Positions 18,364 to 27,628 of a stretch of DNA of 64,000 bases are shown here, piece after piece. The stretch comes from Leptospira bouyouniensis (lineage in GTDB: Bacteria; Spirochaetota; Leptospiria; Leptospirales; Leptospiraceae): contig NZ_RQFT01000003.1 of NCBI RefSeq assembly GCF_004769525.1, forward strand, positions 124,001 to 188,000, given 5' to 3'. The translations under genes were made by a program, and so were the position numbers. Position 1 is the stretch's first letter, and each line of letters starts with the position of its first letter. Below the pieces are notes generated by a model that was not told the origin of the DNA, made no database searches, and saw nothing but the letters and a program-made list of their open reading frames with translations.

Positions 18364-19674
18364 ATGTATATCGATCTACACAACCACCTTTATGGATGTT
18401 TACCCCCTGAAACTTTGTTTCGCATTGGAAAAAAAAATCCAAACCCTAGATGGCACCTATATCTCGAATCGTACGAAGCAGCTTACGGCAAAAAAATTCG
18501 ACCTTCCACTTTTTTTGATGATTATGCAGACATCAAAGAATTCTCTAAGTTATACCACTTCAGAGAAAAGGCACCATTTCTCCATTTCCAAGCAAAGTTC
18601 AATCTCATTATCGCCTTAGTCAAGTTTGATGAACCTGAAATCATAGAAGTTTCTCATGATGTAGTATTTTCCAATAGTTTGATGGACATCAGTTATGCTG
18701 AATACCGATTGATGTTTGGAAAAGAAGAACCAAAAGAAAGTTTTTATACAAAACTAATGGCCTCTTTGGAAGGACTCAAAAAAGGAGAAGAATCTGCCAA
18801 AAAAGCTGGTAAACCCATCCAAGCAAAACTTGTGATGTCTTTACATAGAGATATCAATTTTGAAAGGCATTATGATTGGATGAAAAACTGGATGGAAAAA
18901 GAATCTCTCATCCGGGAAGGTCTGGTTGGAATTGATTTTTGCCATATCGAAGAAGGTTTTCCACCAAAAGACAAACAATCTTTTTTCCAATCGGTTCACA
19001 AAGACAACAAAGCAGAACCGAATACCGCACTTTCCATTTTATATCATGTAGGGGAAAGTTTTCGAGATAAAACTCCCTTCTCCGCAGTTCGTTGGGTCTT
19101 AGAATCAGCAGAATATGGTGCACATCGACTTGGTCATGCCCTTGCACTTGGTATTGATTCGGATTATTTTTTAGGAGAGGAACGTACTGAAATTGTATCG
19201 GAAGCCAAAGACCAAGTGGAACACGAATTGATGTATTACGATGAAATCACCACCTATGGTCCGTTTTATGCTAAAGAGGAATTGGAACTTAAGCGGAAAG
19301 AGTATAAAACAAAACCAAAGAATGAAATTTTAACAATTCCATTTGATGAAACCCAGTCACAATATTTACATACATTTCAAAACTATGCGATGTCAAAATT
19401 GGCAAAAACAAATGTAGTAATTGAATGTTGTCCATCATCCAATTTATACATTGGTATGTTAGAATCACATATTGATCATCCCATCAGCCGGTTCCTACAA
19501 AATGATTTAAAACTCACAATTGGTTCCGATGATCCAGGACTTTTTGGTACCACGATGGCAGAAGAGTACCAACATGCCCATAAGGCAGGTGTTTCCGACA
19601 AGGACTTAGAATTCATACGTTCTGTCTCATTGGATTACAGATCCACTAAACTTTCAGGTCGCGAATTGGATTGA
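18364..19674 (+). CDS. Adenosine deaminase-like amidohydrolase
   Basis: A zinc-dependent deaminase of the adenosine/AMP deaminase superfamily. Metal ligands are visible as His6 and His8 (DLHNHLYG), His228 with Glu231 (YHVGESF), HRLGH at 254-258, and the catalytic aspartates in GSDDPGLFG (388-390). At 436 residues it is about 90 longer than typical adenosine deaminase; the extra sequence (about 262-345) is a charged insertion before ECCPSSNLYIG. Substrate could be adenosine, a modified nucleoside or another aminopurine; the motifs do not decide. Confidence 0.85.
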   Translation: MYIDLHNHLYGCLPPETLFRIGKKNPNPRWHLYLESYEAAYGKKIRPSTFFDDYADIKEFSKLYHFREKAPFLHFQAKFNLIIALVKFDEPEIIEVSHDVVFSNSLMDISYAEYRLMFGKEEPKESFYTKLMASLEGLKKGEESAKKAGKPIQAKLVMSLHRDINFERHYDWMKNWMEKESLIREGLVGIDFCHIEEGFPPKDKQSFFQSVHKDNKAEPNTALSILYHVGESFRDKTPFSAVRWVLESAEYGAHRLGHALALGIDSDYFLGEERTEIVSEAKDQVEHELMYYDEITTYGPFYAKEELELKRKEYKTKPKNEILTIPFDETQSQYLHTFQNYAMSKLAKTNVVIECCPSSNLYIGMLESHIDHPISRFLQNDLKLTIGSDDPGLFGTTMAEEYQHAHKAGVSDKDLEFIRSVSLDYRSTKLSGRELD

Positions 19675-19704
19675 CCCTAATAGGGATTAGGTAAACTAGA
19701 ATGT

Positions 19705-20391
19705 ATGCGGGTATTTTCCCAGATTTTTGTGCCAATGATTGTCTTTACTTTGGTGTTCGGTCCCATTTATGGACAAACCAAAGAAGGATTTTATGACACA
19801 AACAATTATGATTTAAGAAACATTCCCAATTCTGATCCTGAGTCAAATGTGATGAAGGATGTTACCCTGCCTCCCAAATTTGAAACACCTGTTTTAGCGA
19901 CACCAAGAAACGCAAAAACACAATATAGCGGAATTGATTCCATCCCTGGAGCAGGATCCATGCTCAATTCTCGAACCCAAAGCAATTCAAGCCAAAACGC
20001 ATCGAATCCATATAGTCTGACTGGTGCTCAAAATTCACCAATCAATCCACTTACTGGAGAAATCAACGAACAAGCACTCCAAAACCAACTTCAAAAAAGC
20101 AGAACCAAACAAGAGTTAAAGAAAAAACAAAAAGAAGAATTTGATGAAGATGCTATTTATGAAGAAACAAAATTCAGAAGAGGGTATATCATCTTCTTTT
20201 TGACTTTACCGTTTGCACTTGGTGCTTCAGCGATTGTTGCAGGAGCATTTGCGGTAGAAAAAACAATTGTAGGTAGTATTATCATCATCGGTGGATCTAC
20301 AGGGTTATCAGGAACCAACGTTTATTTGGACCAACAAAGACTTGAAGAACACCGCGAAAAGAAAAAACAAATAGCAGACGTTAAACCTTGA
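19705..20391 (+). CDS. Hypothetical exported protein with membrane segments
   Basis: A 228-residue protein of unknown function. An N-terminal signal-like segment (about residues 5-22) is followed by a Ser/Asn/Gln-rich region, a charged coiled segment (KSRTKQELKKKQKEEFDEDA), then two hydrophobic helices (about 155-200) and a basic tail. The stop overlaps the TTG start of the potassium transporter gene (TTGA), suggesting translational coupling and perhaps an accessory role. Confidence 0.65.
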   Translation: MRVFSQIFVPMIVFTLVFGPIYGQTKEGFYDTNNYDLRNIPNSDPESNVMKDVTLPPKFETPVLATPRNAKTQYSGIDSIPGAGSMLNSRTQSNSSQNASNPYSLTGAQNSPINPLTGEINEQALQNQLQKSRTKQELKKKQKEEFDEDAIYEETKFRRGYIIFFLTLPFALGASAIVAGAFAVEKTIVGSIIIIGGSTGLSGTNVYLDQQRLEEHREKKKQIADVKP

Positions 20392-22205
20392 AGTCCAAAC
20401 GATTTTTCGTTTTTTTAATACATACTTTCGAATACTTAAGAAACAAACGCTTTGAAATCCGTAAATTATATATGGAACACCTGCGACCCATTGGAAGGCT
20501 GTTTTATATTGTTTTTGGATTTATTTCTGTTGCCATTTTAATTTTAGATTTTGGCTTTTTTTATCCAGATGAATGGAAAGAATATGTAACACTTTCTATC
20601 AGAACTTTAGTTAGTTTTTTTATCGCTTATGAAACATTCCATATAATTTTTACAAATAAAAACTGGAAAGAATATCTAAACTTACATAAGATTGAATTGA
20701 TCATACTTTTGATGTTAGGCCTTGAGGTGATCTATGAAAAAAATATCATCTCCGTATTAAAATCATACCATATCTCTGGTGATGACACGACACTCATCTT
20801 TTTATCAGCCAATCAGTTTTTATTTTTATTTTCAAACTTAGCTCACTTCTTCCGTTTATCGAAAAAAAGAGAGTCCAAAAAACTAAATCCATCAGTCGTT
20901 TTTGTAGGTTCCTTTGCTTTTATCATTTTTATGGGCGTATGTTTTTTACATTTTCCTAAATCAAGCAACGGTCATGTCAAAACAATTGATATTATTTTCA
21001 CTACCATCAGTGCCACTTGTGTGACCGGGCTTTCGACCTTAGATATCAGTAGCCAATTCACTCTGACTGGTCAACTTGTGATTTTACTCCTCATTCAAGT
21101 GGGTGGACTAGGGCTCATGACTCTCACGAGTTTTTTTTCCATCTTTCTTACAGGAAAAGGATCGGTAAGTGATACACTGATGGTCAAAGACCTTTTGTCT
21201 GAAGAAACCATGGGGCGTGCTAAAGAAATTTTAAAACAGATCACATTGCAAACGTTAACGATTGAACTTGTAGGTGCAATTTTACTTTTTTACCAATTCC
21301 CAACCGATTTTCCACTACCGTTACCTGAAAAAATATACTATTCAATCTTTCATTCCATCTCTGCGTTTTGTAATGCTGGTTTCAGTTTGTTACCGAATGG
21401 ATTGGCGACTGATGCATTTAGAGAGTCTGAAGGTTTTTTATCCATTATCATGTTACTCATCGTATTTGGTGGACTCGGTTTTCCTGTGATTTATCAGATT
21501 CGTTCCAAAATTCTCAGACCATTTGATTATCAATTTCGTTGGTCAATCACTTCAAAATTAGTGTTTTTTATGACCACTTTTTTGCTGTTATTCGGTAGTT
21601 TGAGTTACTTCTTTTTAGAAAATCATTTAAGCTTAAAAGATTTGCCAATCGAGAAAAAAATCTTCCATTCTCTTTTTTATTCGGTTACGACAAGAACTGC
21701 GGGATTCAACACTTTTGATTTAACTTTGATGGGATACCCGATGACCTTTATTTCTTTTTTTCTGATGTGGGTTGGTGCCTCTCCTATCTCAACAGGTGGT
21801 GGAATCAAAACAACAACACTTGCGATCTCCTTTTTAAATATCAGTAACCAAATCCGAGGAAAAGAAAAAATGGAAATTGGTCACCGAACCATTGCTCATT
21901 CAACGATTTCAAGAGCGAGTGCGACGATTGTATTATCTTTGTTTGTCATTTTCATATCTATCTTTTGCCTTTTGCTCACCGAAAAAGCGCCGTTTATTGA
22001 TTTATGTTTTGAAGTCGTTTCTGCATTTGGAACAGTTGGGTTAACTAGAGGACTCACTCCTAATCTATCTGATTTCGGTAAAATATTAATTTGTATTGTG
22101 ATGTTTGTTGGAAGAGTGGGGATACTTACCCTACTCATTGCGCTTTCTAAAAAAGTAGAACATATCACTTACGAATATCCAAAAGAATATGTAGTTGTAG
22201 GTTAA
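20388..22205 (+). CDS. TrkH/KtrB-type potassium transporter membrane subunit
   Basis: K+ uptake channel subunit of the Trk/Ktr/HKT superfamily. All four pore loops with the selectivity-filter glycine are visible: TISATCVTGLSTLD, ISAFCNAGFSLLP, VTTRTAGFNTFDL and VSAFGTVGLTRGLTP. At 605 residues it has an extra N-terminal membrane region of about 150 residues before the first pore unit. The listed start is TTG 20388, overlapping the previous stop; ATG 20472 is an alternative. The regulatory subunit follows after five bases. Confidence 0.9.
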   Translation: MKSKRFFVFLIHTFEYLRNKRFEIRKLYMEHLRPIGRLFYIVFGFISVAILILDFGFFYPDEWKEYVTLSIRTLVSFFIAYETFHIIFTNKNWKEYLNLHKIELIILLMLGLEVIYEKNIISVLKSYHISGDDTTLIFLSANQFLFLFSNLAHFFRLSKKRESKKLNPSVVFVGSFAFIIFMGVCFLHFPKSSNGHVKTIDIIFTTISATCVTGLSTLDISSQFTLTGQLVILLLIQVGGLGLMTLTSFFSIFLTGKGSVSDTLMVKDLLSEETMGRAKEILKQITLQTLTIELVGAILLFYQFPTDFPLPLPEKIYYSIFHSISAFCNAGFSLLPNGLATDAFRESEGFLSIIMLLIVFGGLGFPVIYQIRSKILRPFDYQFRWSITSKLVFFMTTFLLLFGSLSYFFLENHLSLKDLPIEKKIFHSLFYSVTTRTAGFNTFDLTLMGYPMTFISFFLMWVGASPISTGGGIKTTTLAISFLNISNQIRGKEKMEIGHRTIAHSTISRASATIVLSLFVIFISIFCLLLTEKAPFIDLCFEVVSAFGTVGLTRGLTPNLSDFGKILICIVMFVGRVGILTLLIALSKKVEHITYEYPKEYVVVG

Positions 22206-22210
22206 TCAGT

Positions 22211-22906
22211 ATGCAAAGAAAAAAAATTGCGGTCATTGGCATTGGAAGTTTCGGAAAACTATTTGTACGTTATCTTTTTGAAGATGGACATGAAGTGATT
22301 GCAATTGACAAAGATCCAGTGATCATTGATTCCATCAAAGACTATGTAACCGTAGCAGTGGCACTCGATGCGACCGATGAACATGCATTACGTTCACAAG
22401 GGATTGGTGACGTGGATTATGCAGTACTAGCACTCGCCGATGATTTTGAAACATCGATTATTTGTGCGGATAGTTTAAAAAAATCTGGTGTGAAACAAAT
22501 TTATGCAAGATACCAAACAGAACTGCAAAAAAAAGTATTGGAATTACTTGGTATCCGAGACCTATTCAATCCAGAAGAAAGAGCGGCAAGGAGTATGGCA
22601 GAAACATTCTCATTTGTTGGGATGCGTTCAAGTTTTCTTTTATCAGATGAATACAGCGTGGTAGAAGTCACGGTACCAAAACGTTACATCAACAAAACCA
22701 TTGCAGAAGCTGACTTACGCCATAAATACAATATCAATGTTATCACCATCAAACGTCCTTTAACCAATAATGAACTGAAACGTGCTTCCGATTCTAAAAC
22801 AGAAAAAATCCTAGGTATACCACATGGAAACACTATTCTTAAAGAAGACGATATAGTGGTTTTATTCGGATCTCAGGCTGATCTCACTAAATTTTTAGAA
22901 ACATAA
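22211..22906 (+). CDS. KtrA/TrkA-type potassium uptake regulatory subunit
   Basis: Cytoplasmic RCK protein gating the adjacent K+ channel. Residues 1-130 are the Rossmann RCK_N domain (AVIGIGSFGKLFVRYLFEDG and VIAIDKDP), which binds NAD(H) or ATP/ADP. Residues about 145-231 are the RCK_C (TrkA_C) domain ending in DDIVVLFGSQADLTKFL. A single RCK unit of 231 residues matches KtrA rather than the doubled TrkA. Its position directly after the channel gene supports a KtrAB-type system. Confidence 0.93.
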   Translation: MQRKKIAVIGIGSFGKLFVRYLFEDGHEVIAIDKDPVIIDSIKDYVTVAVALDATDEHALRSQGIGDVDYAVLALADDFETSIICADSLKKSGVKQIYARYQTELQKKVLELLGIRDLFNPEERAARSMAETFSFVGMRSSFLLSDEYSVVEVTVPKRYINKTIAEADLRHKYNINVITIKRPLTNNELKRASDSKTEKILGIPHGNTILKEDDIVVLFGSQADLTKFLET

Positions 22907-22910
22907 ATCC

Positions 22911-23687
22911 ATGGGTCCAGAAAGAATCATTTGTTTAACAGAAGAACCTACAGAAATGATATATCTGTTAGGTGAAGAAAAACGAATTGTAGGAATTTCT
23001 GTTTATACAGAAAGACCAACCAGAGCCAAAGAAGAAAAAACAAAAGTCTCTGCCTTTATCAGTGGTAATATTAAAAAAATTCTTTCCTTGGAACCAGACC
23101 TCGTCATTGGTTTTTCAGATATCCAAGGACAGCTTGCCAAAGACCTCATTGAACGAGGGTTAAATGTTCTTATCTTCAACCAACGTTCCATGGCAGAAAT
23201 CCTTTCCAATATGCAAATCATTGGAAACCTCGTTGGGCAATCGGAAAAAGCCAAATCGATTACGGATGGTTGGAAACATCAGATCCAATCTTGGCAAAAG
23301 GAAAATGAGTCCCTTCAAAGAAAACCCAAGGTATTTTTCCAGGAATGGGACGAACCCATCATTACTGGGATCCAGTGGGTGAGCGAAGCCATCTCCCTCG
23401 CCGGTGGGATCGACAGTTTCTCCCACCTCAAAGACCGTAAACTTGCCAAAGACCGGATCATCCAGGCAGAAGACGTACGAGAGGCAAACCCAGACATTTA
23501 TGTCGGATCTTGGTGTGGGAAGGCGATGGACTGGGACTGGGTGCGAAACAAACCCGAATGGCAATCCACAGGTTTCATCCGAACAAATCGAATTTTTGAG
23601 ATGGACCCAAGTATAATATTACAACCAGGGCCAGCCTTGTTTTTAGAAGGGATTCCCAAACTCCGTGAACTCTTTTTAACAGCTTAA
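22911..23687 (+). CDS. BtuF-like periplasmic-binding-fold protein without signal peptide
   Basis: Belongs to the helical-backbone substrate-binding family of cobalamin and siderophore ABC importers (PF01497 type): ERIICLTEEPTEMIYLLGEE at the start, then SLEPDLVIGFSDIQGQ and GLNVLIFNQRSMAEILSNMQ. The start ATG 22911 leads straight into the first strand, so no signal peptide or lipobox exists, and no upstream extension is possible without overlapping the KtrA gene, four bases away. No permease or ATPase gene is adjacent. A cytoplasmic corrinoid- or chelate-binding role is possible. Confidence 0.8.
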   Translation: MGPERIICLTEEPTEMIYLLGEEKRIVGISVYTERPTRAKEEKTKVSAFISGNIKKILSLEPDLVIGFSDIQGQLAKDLIERGLNVLIFNQRSMAEILSNMQIIGNLVGQSEKAKSITDGWKHQIQSWQKENESLQRKPKVFFQEWDEPIITGIQWVSEAISLAGGIDSFSHLKDRKLAKDRIIQAEDVREANPDIYVGSWCGKAMDWDWVRNKPEWQSTGFIRTNRIFEMDPSIILQPGPALFLEGIPKLRELFLTA

Positions 23688-23762
23688 TTACTCTCTTTGT
23701 CATGTGACTGTCATCTAAATGTAACAGAGATCATCTACATTTGAAACATATCAATCAGATAT

Positions 23763-23766
23763 GGAG
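23763..23766 (+). promoter_or_regulatory. Ribosome binding site deciding the exbB start
   Basis: GGAG lies six bases before ATG 23773. It overlaps an in-frame ATG at 23761, which itself has no such site, so translation from 23773 is preferred. Confidence 0.65.
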
Positions 23767-23772
23767 ACATTC

Positions 23773-24624
23773 ATGAACGTTTCATGTAACCAGACAAAGA
23801 AAAATATCACTTTGTCTCTTGTAATCGCACTGATCACAATTTTTGCAATTGTTGGAAAACTCGAAGCACAAGCTACCCCTACAACAACACCTGCGGCACC
23901 TACAGCTGAAACCACACAAAACGCAGAGACACAACCAGAAACTCCTGCACCTGCTGCGGAAGCTCAACCAGAAACTCCTTCGCAAGATTCAGAAATTGGA
24001 CTCGTAAAATTATTTGTCACTGGTGGATGGTCAATGTGGCCTCTCCTACTTTCATCTATTGTTGGTTTTGGAGTGATCCTCGAAAGAATGTACTTTTTCT
24101 TCACAGCAAAACTAGTGAGAAAAGGATACAACCAAGACTTACAAGATGCAATCGATGCTTCTGGTATGCAAGGTGTAGATGAATTCTTAAAAGCAAACGA
24201 GGGCCAACGAATCACTGACGTGTTAAAAAATGGAATGGAAGTTTCCCAAAACGATCCTGAAATCTTTGCTGCTGGTATCGAAAGAGAAGCTGGTGAAGTG
24301 ATGACATTATTAGAAAAAGGACTCACAGTTCTTTCAGCAGTATCAACGATTGCACCTCTTGTTGGATTCCTTGGAACTGTATCCGGTATGATCAACGCAT
24401 TTGATGCGATTGCAAACGCTGACCAAGTCAACGCCAAAGTAGTTGCTGGTGGTATCAAAGAAGCTCTTATCACCACTGCTGCTGGTTTGATCGTTGCGAT
24501 CCCTGCAATGACATTTTACCAATACTTACAAGGCCGAGTTGGTTTTTTTACATCTGAAGTAGAAGAAGCAGCAAACAAAATCTACAAAGAATACTTAAAA
24601 CTCAAAGCCGGAAAAAAAGCGTAA
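23773..24624 (+). CDS. exbB: ExbB/TolQ/MotA-family proton channel subunit
   Basis: Inner-membrane proton channel energising TonB. After an N-terminal signal-like helix (about residues 12-30) comes a low-complexity region rich in Ala, Pro, Thr and Glu (about 33-75). The classical ExbB part follows: TM1 at [20 protein letters not shown], and TM2/TM3 with [20 protein letters not shown] and [20 protein letters not shown], which carry the conserved G-L-x-G-T-V and A-L-x-T-T-A-x-G motifs. The extra signal plus periplasmic stretch is a variant found in some ExbB proteins. First gene of exbB-exbD-exbD-tonB. Confidence 0.92.
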   Translation: MNVSCNQTKKNITLSLVIALITIFAIVGKLEAQATPTTTPAAPTAETTQNAETQPETPAPAAEAQPETPSQDSEIGLVKLFVTGGWSMWPLLLSSIVGFGVILERMYFFFTAKLVRKGYNQDLQDAIDASGMQGVDEFLKANEGQRITDVLKNGMEVSQNDPEIFAAGIEREAGEVMTLLEKGLTVLSAVSTIAPLVGFLGTVSGMINAFDAIANADQVNAKVVAGGIKEALITTAAGLIVAIPAMTFYQYLQGRVGFFTSEVEEAANKIYKEYLKLKAGKKA

Positions 24625-24646
24625 AGCAAACGGTAAGAAACTAACC

Positions 24647-25066
24647 ATGATTAAGTTAAAGAAAAAACAAGAATTAGAAGAAATTTCGGCAGCATCCATG
24701 TCGGACATTGCCTTTCTACTCTTGGTATTTTTTATGGTAACAGCAGTATTCTTTGTAAAGGAAGGATTGAATATTTCCCTTCCACGCAAACAATCCGAAC
24801 CTCAGCCATTTTTACGTAAGAATGTATATGAAATTTTGGTCACACAAGATCGTTACAAGATGCGTAACCCAGCTTTCGGAACAAAAGAATACGTTAGTTT
24901 ACAAGAATTTCGTGATGACCTAAACCACATGGAAATCCCGGATTTAAAAAACAAACTAGCCCTCATTGTTACAACCGGCGATACCAAATATGCAAAGATG
25001 TTGGATGCTTTATCAGCAGTGCAACTTCGCGGATTTGAAAAAATCTCAGTGAGAAAGAAGAAATAA
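24647..25066 (+). CDS. exbD: ExbD/TolR-family protein (first copy)
   Basis: Partner of ExbB. A single transmembrane helix, [20 protein letters not shown] (about residues 18-38), contains the essential Asp of the proton path. A periplasmic domain of about 95 residues follows. A basic cytoplasmic head ([10 protein letters not shown]) precedes it. It lies 22 bases after exbB and one base before a second exbD. The two copies differ in the periplasmic part and may form a heteromer. Confidence 0.92.
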   Translation: MIKLKKKQELEEISAASMSDIAFLLLVFFMVTAVFFVKEGLNISLPRKQSEPQPFLRKNVYEILVTQDRYKMRNPAFGTKEYVSLQEFRDDLNHMEIPDLKNKLALIVTTGDTKYAKMLDALSAVQLRGFEKISVRKKK

Positions 25067-25067
25067 T

Positions 25068-25490
25068 ATGTTAAGAAGAAAGAGAGTCGCACCTTCAGTT
25101 CCAGTGAGTTCGATGGCAGACATTGCCTTCTTACTCCTCGTGTTCTTTATGGTAACCTCCGTATTGGATTCCGATCCTGACCTTCCCATCAATTTACCAG
25201 ATGTACCTGGTGGAGAACAGTTAAACAAAAAGATCGCCAATCTTTACCTGACTGCAGACGAAAAAAGAACTGTTTATTTTAACTCAGTGAAAATGGAACT
25301 AAACGAGGCGATGAGTGAAATCAGAGCCAAAATTTCCACAACACCTGACCTTAAAGTTTTGATCCATGCTGACCAAGACCTTACGTATGAAGAACTAGAC
25401 AATGTTTTTGAAACTCTCCGAGAGATTGGTGCCTTAAAGGTTTCTCTTGTTACCAAGACCACCCAAGGTGGCGGATTAAAAGGTAAGTAA
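25068..25490 (+). CDS. exbD: ExbD/TolR-family protein (second copy)
   Basis: Second ExbD with the helix [19 protein letters not shown] and its membrane Asp, followed by a periplasmic domain with the typical [20 protein letters not shown] ending. It is closer to canonical ExbD than the first copy. The first base of the next gene (tonB) is one base after its stop, so the four genes form one transcript. Confidence 0.93.
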   Translation: MLRRKRVAPSVPVSSMADIAFLLLVFFMVTSVLDSDPDLPINLPDVPGGEQLNKKIANLYLTADEKRTVYFNSVKMELNEAMSEIRAKISTTPDLKVLIHADQDLTYEELDNVFETLREIGALKVSLVTKTTQGGGLKGK

Positions 25491-25491
25491 C

Positions 25492-26088
25492 GTGAGCGGA
25501 ACAGTTGTTACTCAAAAAAGATCCAAACGTGAAAGAATCCATAGATTCATTGATCGTTACCGAATGGAAACGGGTCTTGCAATTTCTGCCGTTATACAGG
25601 CGTTAATCATTCTTTTTTGGTTCACACCTCATTTGGAAACAGATAGTTTGGATGACCTTGTGGAAGAAGTTGCCTTTATAGACAATGTTCAAATCCAAGA
25701 ACCAACTACGGATTCCAAACCAACTGATGGTGACTTTGATTTAACCGACAAAGAGAAAGAAGAAAAAAAAGAAGACCCTCGTATAGCTGGTGCTTCTGAC
25801 CCCATCGTTTCTGGTGCAACCTCTCCAGTAGATTTATCACCGAACGTTCGCCCGGAATATACATCGGATGCAAAGGCTCTCGGTTTGACAGGGACCATGA
25901 CGTTAGAAGTGGTGATCTCAAACACTGGAGAAGTGCTTCGTGTTCGTTCCGTAGGTAAACAGTTAGGTGGTGGACTCGAAGAGGAAGCGATTAAAGTATA
26001 TCGCAGAAAACGTTTCTCCCCTTCGATCTTAGAAGGAAAACCAATCACTGTCAAAGTGCTTGTTCCCATCCGATTTACATTGAATTAA
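25492..26088 (+). CDS. tonB: TonB-like energy transducer
   Basis: Links the ExbBD proton channel to outer-membrane receptors. One N-terminal transmembrane helix (about residues 22-42, METGLAISAVIQALIILFWF), an acidic/Lys-rich periplasmic spacer with KEKEEKKEDPRIAG, and a C-terminal TonB domain (PNVRPEYTSDAKALGLTGTM to the end). The proline-rich spacer is short at about 70 residues. Start is GTG with AGGT upstream. No TonB-dependent receptor is in the window. Confidence 0.88.
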   Translation: MSGTVVTQKRSKRERIHRFIDRYRMETGLAISAVIQALIILFWFTPHLETDSLDDLVEEVAFIDNVQIQEPTTDSKPTDGDFDLTDKEKEEKKEDPRIAGASDPIVSGATSPVDLSPNVRPEYTSDAKALGLTGTMTLEVVISNTGEVLRVRSVGKQLGGGLEEEAIKVYRRKRFSPSILEGKPITVKVLVPIRFTLN

Positions 26089-26126
26089 AACGATAGCTCT
26101 AACTTTTTTTATTAAGTTTTGGCGAA

Positions 26127-26211
26127 TCCACCACCTTAGCGGTGGTGGACCGGGCTCTCCGCTTCAATCTGCATCGCAGGATTTCCGCTACGATCCCTTT
26201 CGCAGGGATCC
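26127..26211 (+). repeat. GC-rich dispersed hairpin element, type A copy 1
   Basis: A GC-rich island in AT-rich flanks, made of three successive hairpins. TCCACCACC (26127-26135) pairs with GGTGGTGGA (26141-26149). CTGC/GCAG flank a small loop near 26170-26178. GATCCCT pairs with AGGGATC at 26192-26210. The core ACCGGGCTCTCCGCTTCAATCT and GGATTTCCGCTACGATCCC recur in reverse complement at 46782-46862. It lies directly after the tonB operon. Confidence 0.7.
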
Positions 26212-26282
26212 TCATTACATTGTTAAGACTCAATTCAGAAATCTATGATGAAACCAATACTCAGAAATTAAGATTTTATAAA

Positions 26283-27158
26283 TCATTCAATTGCTTGCAG
26301 TTGTTTCATAAATCTTTCTTTTTCCTCAGGTGTAGCCTTTTCAAAATAAAGTTTAATATATTCAGTTAAAACGTATGGATCATTTCCAAGGATTTTTATT
26401 TTTTTCAGAATAACAGTTTTGCATTCTAATTCTTTACAATTTCGGATAAACTGGCGAAAATTCAGTGAGGAATCAGAAATTAAGAATTCTTGTAGAATAT
26501 ATTTTCGGACCTTCTCATTTGAAGCAGGATATGATAGAATTGAAGATAATATATTGCTCTCTTCGTTTTGATTTTTTTGTTTCGCTAACTTTTCTCTAAC
26601 TTCAATTAAAATTAAAACTGTTTCTGGATTTCTCCGAAATTTTTCAAATTCATAAACATATTCGTACATTTTCTGCAAATCTTTCTCTTGAATTGCTTCA
26701 TACATTTTCTTTTTCCAATCTTGAAATGTATTCACTTTTGTAGGAACTATCACTCGAGTATCAATCTCAGGCGGTGGATCCTTATCATTAAAAAACCAAT
26801 GGTATGACCAAGCCATGATAAAAAAAGGAGGAGTGGCCAAGGCTGAAAAAGGTATAGCACCCATTTTCGTATAATATCCAGAATTTTGACTAGTCCATAA
26901 TACACCAATTGTGTCTTCTGCAGCATCTGGAATGACAGCAATGGGATGTATAATGAAAACATCCAAAATTCCAGCACAGACACCTAAGGGCAAATAAATG
27001 GGAGCTGCAATGATTCTAAGATTCCCTTCCTTGGGAATTAAATTCTCTTCCACGGCATTTGTTAATTTAAGATTTCGTCTTTGGAATAATGCACAATTGA
27101 AACTGGAAACTACAATAATTTGAATGATCAGTATTCTTTTGGCAATAATTGCTATCAT
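26283..27158 (-). CDS. Putative lipoprotein, YceK-like N-terminal region
   Basis: A 291-residue exported protein. The signal peptide ends at SSFNC (Cys about residue 22), a spirochaete-style lipobox. Residues about 30-125 are hydrophobic and match, segment by segment, the whole of the shorter protein encoded just upstream (PIYLPLGVCAGILDVFIIHP against PVAIPVGTISLLTDTFLLQP). This region resembles the YceK/DUF1375 lipoprotein pattern, a tentative call. The C-terminal 150 residues are a helical charged extension absent from the paralogue. Unknown function. Confidence 0.65.
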   Translation of the reverse strand: MIAIIAKRILIIQIIVVSSFNCALFQRRNLKLTNAVEENLIPKEGNLRIIAAPIYLPLGVCAGILDVFIIHPIAVIPDAAEDTIGVLWTSQNSGYYTKMGAIPFSALATPPFFIMAWSYHWFFNDKDPPPEIDTRVIVPTKVNTFQDWKKKMYEAIQEKDLQKMYEYVYEFEKFRRNPETVLILIEVREKLAKQKNQNEESNILSSILSYPASNEKVRKYILQEFLISDSSLNFRQFIRNCKELECKTVILKKIKILGNDPYVLTEYIKLYFEKATPEEKERFMKQLQAIE

Positions 27159-27201
27159 ATAGTTTTATCTTACTTATTTACGATATAAGAAACGATTTTT
27201 G

Positions 27202-27582
27202 TTAGTAGAAGAAAGCATGTTTTATCCATAAAAAACTAAAAGCAATAGGAGTCATAACTAGTTTAGGAACAAACAAAAAACTCTGCGTCAATATGCCTCC
27301 AGATGGATTTTGCCAAATATATTTTATTGTATCACCAAGTGCCATCGGAATTGCAATGACTGGTTGTAATAGAAATGTATCTGTTAATAAAGAAATTGTC
27401 CCAACAGGAATCGCTACGGGACTCATCAAAACTTTTCCCGTTGTAGTTTCCGGAGTAAAATGATTATCTAAGACATTCGTTATTCTGCGATTATTTTTTT
27501 CCATAACTGCACAATGAGAAAAAATATGACAGAACATCAACACAAGAGAATGGATCAAAAGTTGTTTCAATATTGAATTCAT
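27202..27582 (-). CDS. Small putative lipoprotein, paralogue of the next gene
   Basis: A 126-residue protein with signal peptide MNSILKQLLIHSLVLMFCHI and candidate lipobox FSHC. The remainder is hydrophobic with the same order of motifs as the neighbouring 291-residue protein. I chose ATG 27582 because GGGAGAAG precedes it inside a longer in-frame ORF beginning at 27603. The pair looks like a tandem duplication in which the second copy gained or kept a C-terminal extension. Confidence 0.65.
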   Translation of the reverse strand: MNSILKQLLIHSLVLMFCHIFSHCAVMEKNNRRITNVLDNHFTPETTTGKVLMSPVAIPVGTISLLTDTFLLQPVIAIPMALGDTIKYIWQNPSGGILTQSFLFVPKLVMTPIAFSFLWIKHAFFY

Positions 27583-27628
27583 GAATGAAATCTTCTCCCT
27601 CATTGAATTTAAAAATTACGATTTAATT

